The notes below the pieces were generated by a model that was not told the origin of the DNA, searched no databases, and was given only the letters and a program-made list of their open reading frames with translations. Below are positions 48,798 to 54,359 of a DNA stretch of 54,359 bases, piece by piece. This DNA is from Planctomycetota bacterium (GTDB taxonomy: Bacteria > Planctomycetota > UBA1135 > GCA-002686595). The DNA is taken from the NCBI GenBank assembly GCA_030746555.1, contig JASLMK010000122.1, forward strand, positions 1 to 54,359. Reading direction: 5' to 3'. Both the position numbers and the translations under genes were made by a program. Position 1 is the stretch's first letter. Every line of letters begins with the position of its first letter.

Positions 48798-50432
48798 GTG
48801 AGTAGGGGAGCCGTGCCCGGCGGATCGCGTACGGGGAGTCTCTGGCCGCTCTGCGTCGCCTTCTGCGCGGGGGCGGGAACGATGGTCGTCGAGCTCAGCG
48901 CCGTCCGTCTGCTCGCGCCCTGGTTCGGGGCCAGCCAAGGGGTGTGGACCAACGTCATCGGCGTCGTCCTCCTGGCGCTCGCCATCGGCTACGGGATCGG
49001 CGCCCGCCTGGCCGCCGGACCGCACCCCCAGCGCCGACTGGGGGCGGTGCTGGTCGCGGGAGCCCTGTGCACCGCCTGGCTGCCCGTCGTCGCTCCCCTG
49101 GTGGCGGAGCTCTTCCTGCCTGGGGGCCTGACCCTCGATCGGGCCGCCGCGCTGGTCCACTGGGGGAGCCTGGCCGCTTCCCTGGTCCTGTTCCTGCCAC
49201 CCGCCGCCGTCCTGGGTTGTGCCAGCCCCCTGGTCGTGGAGTGGGTCTGTGTCCGTGGCGCCCTTCACCCTGGGACCGCCGGAGGGCGGGTACTCTGCGC
49301 TGGGACCCTGGGGAGCCTCCTGGGGACCTTCGGCACGACCCACATCCTGCTCCCGTTCTTTGGCCTGCGCGCCTCGTTCCTGGGTGTGGCGGTCGGCCTG
49401 GCCCTCGTCGGGTCGGCTTGTCTGGTCGCCCCTCGTCGGTCCGGGCGAGTTCGGTGGGGCACGGGCGCGGCGGCGCTGCTGTTCGTCGCGGCGGCCGCCC
49501 TGCCCGCCTCGCGCTCGGCGGCTGTGGGGGAGGGTCTGCGCCTAGTCGAGGAGCTCCAATCGCCCTACCAACTCGTGCGGGTCGTCGAGACGGTGGGAGA
49601 AGACCCGGTGCGGCGCCTCTTGCAGGTCAACGAGGGCCTCGACTCCTTCCAATCCGTCTGGCAAGCGGAGTCGGGACTGATGGGGAGCGGGCACTACTAC
49701 GACTTCTTCGCTCCGCCGGCCTGGTGGAGCGGGGTCCGGAAGGAATGGGACGTGCTCGTTTTGGGTCTGGGGGCGGGGTCAGCCTGGCGAGTCCTCGAGG
49801 GCTGCCTGCCTCCTGGCGTCGAGCTGCGGACCATTGGTGTGGAGATCGATGCCGGTGTCGTGAGCTTGGGCCGACGGCACATGCAACTGGCGGCCGACAG
49901 CCCGGGCCGGCGGACCCTCTGCGGGTGGGACGCGAGGACCGCCTTGCGCGTCCTGGCTCCCACCGCCTTCGACCAGATCGTCCTCGACACCTACGCGAAC
50001 CAGACGGAGATCCCACCCCACCTGTGTACGGTCGAGTTCTTCCGCGAAGCGCGCGAGCGACTGACCGAGGGCGGCTGGATTACGGTCAACGTCGGCGGCT
50101 TCGGCCTCGACGATCCGGTCGTGCGCTCCCTCGCTGCGACCCTCGCCGAGGGATTCGCCGGGCCTGTTCTGGCCCTGCGAGTTCCCTTCTCGCGCAACCA
50201 GGTGCTCTACGCCCGGCGGGGCGCCGCACCCCCGTCCCCCGTTGAGCGGAGCTGGGTTGTGGCGCACGACGAGCTGCGTTTGAGTCTGTCGCGCCTGGAG
50301 CTCCCGGGTTCGTGGGAGCTGTTCGGGCCGACGGACGGCCTCGTGCTCACCGACGACGTGAGCGCGATCGAGGCCTTGCAACGCACTTCCCTCGGGCGGG
50401 CCGCCGAAGGCGACGGAGAGGGGGCGGGTTGA
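48798..50432 (+). CDS. Fused membrane protein with spermidine-synthase-like domain
   Basis: GTG 48798 gives 544 residues. The N-terminal 240 residues contain about seven hydrophobic helices (LWPLCVAFCAGAGTMVVELSAVRLL first). The C-terminal part is a spermidine-synthase-like Rossmann domain: LVLGLGAGSAWRVLE, IGVEIDAGVVSLGRRHM, FDQIVLDTYANQTEIPPHLCTVEFFREARERL and GGWITVNVGGF. The family of fused membrane/SpeE-like proteins is widespread in bacteria; the role is not settled and could be aminopropyl or methyl transfer at the membrane. The next gene overlaps its stop (TTGA). Confidence 0.82.
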   Translation: MSRGAVPGGSRTGSLWPLCVAFCAGAGTMVVELSAVRLLAPWFGASQGVWTNVIGVVLLALAIGYGIGARLAAGPHPQRRLGAVLVAGALCTAWLPVVAPLVAELFLPGGLTLDRAAALVHWGSLAASLVLFLPPAAVLGCASPLVVEWVCVRGALHPGTAGGRVLCAGTLGSLLGTFGTTHILLPFFGLRASFLGVAVGLALVGSACLVAPRRSGRVRWGTGAAALLFVAAAALPASRSAAVGEGLRLVEELQSPYQLVRVVETVGEDPVRRLLQVNEGLDSFQSVWQAESGLMGSGHYYDFFAPPAWWSGVRKEWDVLVLGLGAGSAWRVLEGCLPPGVELRTIGVEIDAGVVSLGRRHMQLAADSPGRRTLCGWDARTALRVLAPTAFDQIVLDTYANQTEIPPHLCTVEFFREARERLTEGGWITVNVGGFGLDDPVVRSLAATLAEGFAGPVLALRVPFSRNQVLYARRGAAPPSPVERSWVVAHDELRLSLSRLELPGSWELFGPTDGLVLTDDVSAIEALQRTSLGRAAEGDGEGAG

Positions 50433-50986
50433 CCGCGGTCGCAACGGGCCTGCTGCTCCTCGTCGCCGCGATGAGAGGCGAGCTCCAGGACCCGGTGCAA
50501 CTCGTCGGCCAGGGGCGCTACGCCCAAGCCCTGGCGGCAGCCCGTGCTGGCGGGGACTCCCTCGAGCGCTGGCAGAACGAGCTCCACGTCCTGCACTCCG
50601 GTGGCGACCTGCAAGGCGCACTCGCTGCCGCCGAAGAGGGCCTGAGCAAACACCCCTTCGATCCCTGGCTCGGCGAACGGGCGACGTTCATCGCACTCTC
50701 CCTGCGCAGGACGTCGGAGGCCCGCGCCTTCCTCGGGGTCCTCGCCCAGGCCGTGGCCGACCTGCCGTCGCAGGGGCGGAGCAGCTGGACCCCGACCCTG
50801 GAACGGCTGGAGGTCCAGGTGCGCGGGCAGGAGGGCGATCAGCGGCTGCGAGAGCGGGCCTTGGCGCGGGCGCGCGGGACGGTGATCGCCGTTTCGGCGG
50901 CGATCCTGACCCTGATCTCCTGGATGGCGGCGCGCGGGCGCCCCCGCCCCTCGACCAGAAAAGAGGCCGCCCGACCGCTGTCGTAG
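50429..50986 (+). CDS. TPR-like membrane protein with two hydrophobic ends
   Basis: TTG 50429 overlaps the previous stop (TTGA); 185 residues. An ATG at 50471 is an alternative start that would lose most of the N-terminal hydrophobic stretch. The N-terminus is signal-like (TAVATGLLLLVAAMRG). The middle has two to three TPR-like helix pairs (GRYAQALAAARAGGDSLERW, GDLQGALAAAEEGLSKHPFDPWL). A C-terminal membrane helix is clear (GTVIAVSAAILTLISWMAA), then a basic tail. The stop codon lies within a terminator hairpin. It may be a partner of the upstream membrane-fused protein; function unknown. Confidence 0.6.
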   Translation: MTAVATGLLLLVAAMRGELQDPVQLVGQGRYAQALAAARAGGDSLERWQNELHVLHSGGDLQGALAAAEEGLSKHPFDPWLGERATFIALSLRRTSEARAFLGVLAQAVADLPSQGRSSWTPTLERLEVQVRGQEGDQRLRERALARARGTVIAVSAAILTLISWMAARGRPRPSTRKEAARPLS

Positions 50987-50997
50987 CGGCCGGGCGG
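50967..50997 (+). terminator. Hairpin at the end of the 48798-50986 unit
   Basis: A 13-base stem with one mismatch (50967-50979 and 50985-50997, CCGCCCGACCGCT type) and a 5-base loop contains the stop codon of the upstream gene (50984-50986). AAAAGAG precedes it on the plus strand, so the minus-strand copy has a U-run too. Confidence 0.55.
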
Positions 50998-51145
50998 TAT
51001 ATCCGGGGCGCCAGCGCCCCAGGCGCTTCCCGCAATCGAGAAGTCTGGCGGTAAGAAGAGGATACACCCTGGATCGGATTCCCGCACCCCCGCTCTTGGG
51101 CGGTTTCTCGCCGCGGGGGACCGGGGATCGCTTGGGGGCCGAAAA

Positions 51146-51182
51146 GAGCCCGCCCCGACCGCTGGAGGGTCGGGGCGGGCTC
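51146..51182 (-). terminator. Rho-independent terminator of the large HEAT gene
   Basis: A perfect 15-base GC-rich inverted repeat (51146-51160 and 51168-51182) with a 7-base loop lies 38 bases past the stop of the minus-strand gene at 51220. On the minus strand it is followed at once by TTTTC, a classic intrinsic terminator. Confidence 0.75.
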
Positions 51183-51219
51183 CTGGCCACGCTGGGCGTG
51201 GATCGGGTTGGGCGCCGGG

Positions 51220-53313
51220 CTAGAGGATGTCCAGGACGCCCGTTCCGTCGGACGCGCTGGTCAGGGTCGTCGTGTTCGCCCGGTAGTTGATGTCGACGGA
51301 GATCTTGGAGTTCCAGGGCAGGGTCTCCTTGTCCGCCACGATGCCCAGGGCGACCCCGGCGAAGGCTCGCGCCTTGGGGGTCACGTCCGTGCTCTGGAGC
51401 ATCTCGACCAGGGGGTCGATGGAGCGCGAGTCACCGATGAACCCCAGGGCCGAGGCGATCGCCGCCTGGGTCGAGAGGGTCTTGGCCTCGTTGCGGAGCA
51501 TGCTCGTCAGCTCGGGCACGGCGTTCTTGTCCCCCAGGAGTCCCAGGGAGATGGCCGCGCTCTTGAGCAGGTCGGAGCGGTACTTGGAGGCCTGCACGAT
51601 CTTCTGGATCGGCTCGATCGCCTCGGCGGCGTTCATCAGTCCCAGGGCCACGGCGATGTCGCCGCGGGGCTCGTCCTGGGAGATTCGATCCAGCTTCTCG
51701 AGCAGCAGTGAGGCGGACTCGCTGTCCCGGGCGATGCCCAGGCCGATGGCGTAGGCGCCGACCTGGGAGGGGGCACCCTCCTCGCGCAGCTTGCTGCGCA
51801 GGGCGCCGAGCGCGTCGGAGGAGGGCGTCTGCCCCTTGTCCAACAGGGCCCGCTCCATCACGCCGATGGACAGGCCCGCCCAGGGCTTGAGCTGGCTCTT
51901 GCCTCGCGAGAGCTGCTTCATCAGGTGCGCACGGATCTCCTTCTCGCCGGCCAGGGGCGTGACCCCCGTACCCGGCCGCCCGCCGACCTGGCCGGCGGAG
52001 ATCATGCTGAAGTTCTTGGTCTGGACGTCGCTGTTGCCCGAGGCCTCGATCAGGGCCGCGCGGATCTTCTTGTCCGCGGGGTCGTCGTCGAGATCCCCGA
52101 TCTGGCCGAAGGCGAGGGTGCAGCTCTGACGCAGCTCGGCCTGGCCGGGGGCGCGCTTGCTCACGAAGGGCGCGAGGGCGTCGACCACCGAGGCCTTGAG
52201 GTCGGGGGCGCCGTCGAGCAGGAGCGCGATGGCGTGCGGGGCGTGGGCGCGAACCAGGTAGTGCTTGTTCTTGTCCCTGTCCGCGAGGAAGAACTCGACG
52301 AGGTACTCGACCTGCTCCTTGCGGGTCCAGTCCTCGACCGTCATCTCCTCGTCCTCATCCGTTCCGTCCTCGGCAGCGGCGGGGCCGATGTCGAGGGGTA
52401 CGAGGCCCATGGCGATCAGCGCGCCGACCTTCACGTCGCGGGTGGACTGGCGCGGAGACTCGAGGATCTCCCACAGGGCGCGCACGATACTCCGCCGTGT
52501 CGAGAGGTCCGAGGTCCGGTTGCCGATCAACCCGAGGCCGTAGGCCGCGAAGGCGCGCGTGCGGTAGTTGATCCCGCCCTCGTCGCCGGTCAGGCTCCGG
52601 GCATCGGGCATGTCATTCATGATGCCCAAGAGGGTCTCGGTCGAGGCGGGGTTGGCCAGGATCCCCAGGGTCAGGGCGGCCGTCTCCTTGATCTCCTGGT
52701 TGGCGTCGTTCAGGTAGGGACGGATCACCTGCTCGAACTTCGAGACGCCGTCCTCGGACTCCTCGTCACCGATCTTCGCCAGAGCCATCAGGCAGGCGGT
52801 GACGATGTCGTTGTTGGACTCCTTGTCGAGGGCGTCGAGAAGGGCGGGGACGACCTTCTGTCGGATCGTCTCCTCTGAAGGTCGCAGGCTGTCCTTGGCG
52901 GAAGTCTGCTGTCCCTGGCCGAGGAAGAACTCGTCGCTGCCGGTGAGGGTGCTGGCCGAGTGGATGTGGGCCTTCAGGTTCAGGTAGGGGTCCTTGTTGA
53001 AGCCCCACCAGAACTGCCACACGGTGAGGTCGGGACCGGCCTGCGCGCCGCCTCCGGTCGAGGGGCGCGAGGGGCCGGCGCCGCCGGGGGTCCCGGGCGC
53101 CGCCGGGCCGGGGGTCGAGGGACCGGAGGGACCGGGAGTCGCGGGTCCGGCCGGGCCGGGGGTGGACGGGCCGCCGCCGCCGCCGCCACCGCCGCCGCCG
53201 GGCGGAACCGTGTCGCCGGGGCCGCGGTAGGTCCCGCCGTGGCCTTGGGAAGTCTCTTGGAGGCCGAGGGCACCCGCGGTGAGCAGGGCGCCGAGGAGAA
53301 GGAGCTTCTTCAT
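51220..53313 (-). CDS. Secreted HEAT-repeat protein with collagen-like linker
   Basis: ATG 53313 opens a strong signal peptide (MKKLLLLGALLTAGALG) and gives 697 residues; the upstream frame is open but not signal-like. Residues 37-89 are a low-complexity Gly/Pro stretch: ten glycines, then STPGPAGPATPGP-type repeats. From about residue 95 to 680 the protein is a long HEAT-repeat solenoid (VVPALLDALDKESNNDIVTACLMALAKIGD, YRSDLLKSAAISLGLLGDKNAVPELTSMLRNEAKTLS). The very end (SVDINYRANTTTLTSASDGTGVLDIL) is short and beta-like. It is monocistronic with its own terminator. The sequence shows no enzyme motif; it is probably a scaffold or binding protein outside the cytoplasm. Confidence 0.85.
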   Translation of the reverse strand: MKKLLLLGALLTAGALGLQETSQGHGGTYRGPGDTVPPGGGGGGGGGGPSTPGPAGPATPGPSGPSTPGPAAPGTPGGAGPSRPSTGGGAQAGPDLTVWQFWWGFNKDPYLNLKAHIHSASTLTGSDEFFLGQGQQTSAKDSLRPSEETIRQKVVPALLDALDKESNNDIVTACLMALAKIGDEESEDGVSKFEQVIRPYLNDANQEIKETAALTLGILANPASTETLLGIMNDMPDARSLTGDEGGINYRTRAFAAYGLGLIGNRTSDLSTRRSIVRALWEILESPRQSTRDVKVGALIAMGLVPLDIGPAAAEDGTDEDEEMTVEDWTRKEQVEYLVEFFLADRDKNKHYLVRAHAPHAIALLLDGAPDLKASVVDALAPFVSKRAPGQAELRQSCTLAFGQIGDLDDDPADKKIRAALIEASGNSDVQTKNFSMISAGQVGGRPGTGVTPLAGEKEIRAHLMKQLSRGKSQLKPWAGLSIGVMERALLDKGQTPSSDALGALRSKLREEGAPSQVGAYAIGLGIARDSESASLLLEKLDRISQDEPRGDIAVALGLMNAAEAIEPIQKIVQASKYRSDLLKSAAISLGLLGDKNAVPELTSMLRNEAKTLSTQAAIASALGFIGDSRSIDPLVEMLQSTDVTPKARAFAGVALGIVADKETLPWNSKISVDINYRANTTTLTSASDGTGVLDIL
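53047..53205 (-). repeat. Gly/Pro low-complexity coding repeat
   Basis: In-frame repeats within the HEAT gene encode ten consecutive glycines followed by about 40 residues of PGP, GPS and TPG triplets. The DNA is almost only G and C and is likely to be slippage-prone, so the length may vary between strains. Confidence 0.8.
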
Positions 53314-53658
53314 CGTTTCGGTCGGTGTTTCTATCGGAGGGAACCCCACAGGCCGCTCGCGGAACGCGGCGGCGCTCGACGGATCGGTCGAACCGGCGGA
53401 CCCGCTTGCAAGGCCCGTGCCACAGACCCCCAGGACGGAGTCCAGGGGGGGGGCGGCGCGGGCAGCGATGGGGCCGTGGCGCGCCCTCATCCTAGTCATG
53501 GAGCGGCTGATGTGTACTGGTAAACGGAGCGGGGCGGCTCCCGGCATGCCGGCGCGGGGCTTCGTGTTCCCTCCGCGTAGCGCCGGGGTCCCACTACGGA
53601 CGGGGAGCAGGGGGCCCTGCGCCTTCCTTCCGCCCCCGCCAAGGTGCAGACTCCCCCC
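53314..53658. other. 345-base divergent intergenic region, no gene found
   Basis: The region lies between the starts of the HEAT gene (minus) and the histidine kinase (plus) and should hold both promoters. It contains a 12-base perfect palindrome CCGGCATGCCGG at 53541-53552, a candidate operator, and a relatively AT-rich patch at 53507-53530 (TGATGTGTACTGGTAAACGG). CAGACT at 53647-53652 lies 6 bases before the kinase ATG but is a poor -10 match. No RNA gene is visible. Confidence 0.35.
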
Positions 53659-54359
53659 ATGCACGGTGCGCCCGCGACCGAGGCCCGAGGGGGAGCTGTC
53701 CATGCGCCGCTGTGGCCCTCGGGAGACGACCCTCTCTCCACCGCCCTGGCCGGGGTCGGGACCGTACTCGGTCTCCGCCTGGGACTGTGGCAGGGGCGTC
53801 GCACGGGGAGCTGGAGCCCGTTCGGGGCCGGGGAAGAGCACTCCGCGGGGGTCCCCCTCTTGGGAGCCCTCCGGCCGGGGGGAGGGTGGGCCCGCGCCCT
53901 GGGGCCTGCGGACCTGCTCCGCCTGCCGGGCCCGCGAGCTCGGGGGAGTCGCCACGCCTGGATCGCCCGGTCGGGGGCCGGGGGTCTGCTGTGGCTGGAG
54001 TCGCGTCGCTCCCAGACGATCGATGTCGATCGGGTGCAGGTCCTCTGCAGCATGTTCGAGACCCTCGAGGGGCGCGAGTCGGGGGAGCGGGATCCCCAGA
54101 CGACGCAGCGAGCCCACCTGGCCCGCCTGGGGGCGCGGGCGGCGGGGGTCGCGCACGACTGTCGGCACCTGATCTCCTTGGCCACCTTCCAACTCGCCCG
54201 GGCCCTCGAGCCTGCACCACAGCTCCAGCGCACCCTCGGTGAACTGCGCGAGGCGTGCAGCGACTTCCTCGGCGGCGGTGCGCAGGAGGGCTGGGAGGAG
54301 GTAGACCTGGCCTCCCTGGCCGGCGAGGCACTGGAGGTGGCGCGGCGCGTCGCGCCGCG
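53659..54359 (+). CDS. Sensor histidine kinase, N-terminal part (cut by window edge)
   Basis: From ATG 53659 the frame stays open to the window end (233 codons). Residues 15-135 show no membrane segment and look like a GAF- or PAS-like sensor region (LWLESRRSQTIDVDRVQVLCSMFETLE is the final strand/helix before the kinase part). Residues 150-200 form the dimerisation helix pair with the phospho-acceptor H-box AAGVAHDCRHLISLATFQLARALE; His166 is the predicted site. The following VDLASLAGEALEVARRVAP matches the linker before the ATPase domain, which is outside the window. Its partner regulator is not visible. Confidence 0.75.
   Translation, partial: MHGAPATEARGGAVHAPLWPSGDDPLSTALAGVGTVLGLRLGLWQGRRTGSWSPFGAGEEHSAGVPLLGALRPGGGWARALGPADLLRLPGPRARGSRHAWIARSGAGGLLWLESRRSQTIDVDRVQVLCSMFETLEGRESGERDPQTTQRAHLARLGARAAGVAHDCRHLISLATFQLARALEPAPQLQRTLGELREACSDFLGGGAQEGWEEVDLASLAGEALEVARRVAP

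Noticed and set aside
53541..53552. CCGGCATGCCGG palindrome as a defined operator
   Set aside because: A single 12-base palindrome in a GC-rich region is expected fairly often by chance; it is listed only inside the intergenic note.

Overview
This is a very GC-rich (about 70% by eye), densely coded chromosomal window with 43 supportable protein-coding genes, two of them cut by the window edges. I see no tRNA, rRNA, CRISPR array, transposase, integrase or phage gene, so it reads as core chromosome with a lineage-specific secreted-protein region at the left end. The best guess for the organism is a Planctomycetota bacterium. The reasons are: secreted proteins ending in a recurring C-terminal domain of the kind common in marine planctomycetes, lamin-tail proteins, a double-length UvrA, abundant HEAT-repeat proteins, an ECF sigma factor coupled to a membrane protein, and frequent GTG and TTG starts. 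This is inference from gene content; no marker gene was compared.

Layout. (1) 1-6599: exported proteins, namely two tandem PQQ-type sugar dehydrogenases (one cut), a five-haem cytochrome c and two lamin-tail-domain proteins. Three of these share a C-terminal domain. (2) 6987-15685: a sulfatase-family lipoprotein with Thr at the nucleophile position, glyA, a CobW GTPase, a HAD phosphatase, a 66-residue conserved protein, a minus-strand purC-purE-mtnA operon, and a divergent aroA. (3) 15788-21743: galE, a metallo-beta-lactamase-fold hydrolase, an M28 peptidase, a DacB-type peptidase and an inositol monophosphatase family protein. (4) 21887-34044: one long chain of overlapping genes, uvrA (fused double) - XPB helicase - XPB-associated protein - thiE-like - S26-like membrane protein - thiL - tsaE. 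(5) 34109-39580: an ECF sigma factor, its probable membrane regulator, a TolC-type channel, a HEAT-repeat lipoprotein and a pilin-like protein. (6) 39650-44817: cca, then a minus-strand dxr-rseP-ubiA operon. (7) 44934-50986: NUDIX hydrolase, purM, a secreted repeat-like protein, a secreted esterase-fold protein without its nucleophile, a membrane-fused spermidine-synthase-like protein and a TPR-like protein. (8) 51220-54359: a large HEAT-repeat secreted protein with a collagen-like linker, and the start of a sensor histidine kinase.

How the genes work together. The most notable assembly is the repair block at 21887-31595. A four-ATPase UvrA, an archaeal/eukaryotic-type XPB helicase and a protein sharing XPB's N-terminal domain are joined by 4-base stop/start overlaps, which implies coupled expression and a joint role in DNA damage processing. 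At the left end, the sugar dehydrogenases and the pentahaem cytochrome could form an extracytoplasmic electron-transfer route. Six genes have a -10-like hexamer 6-8 bases before the start codon and no room for a Shine-Dalgarno site, which suggests that leaderless transcripts are common in this organism.
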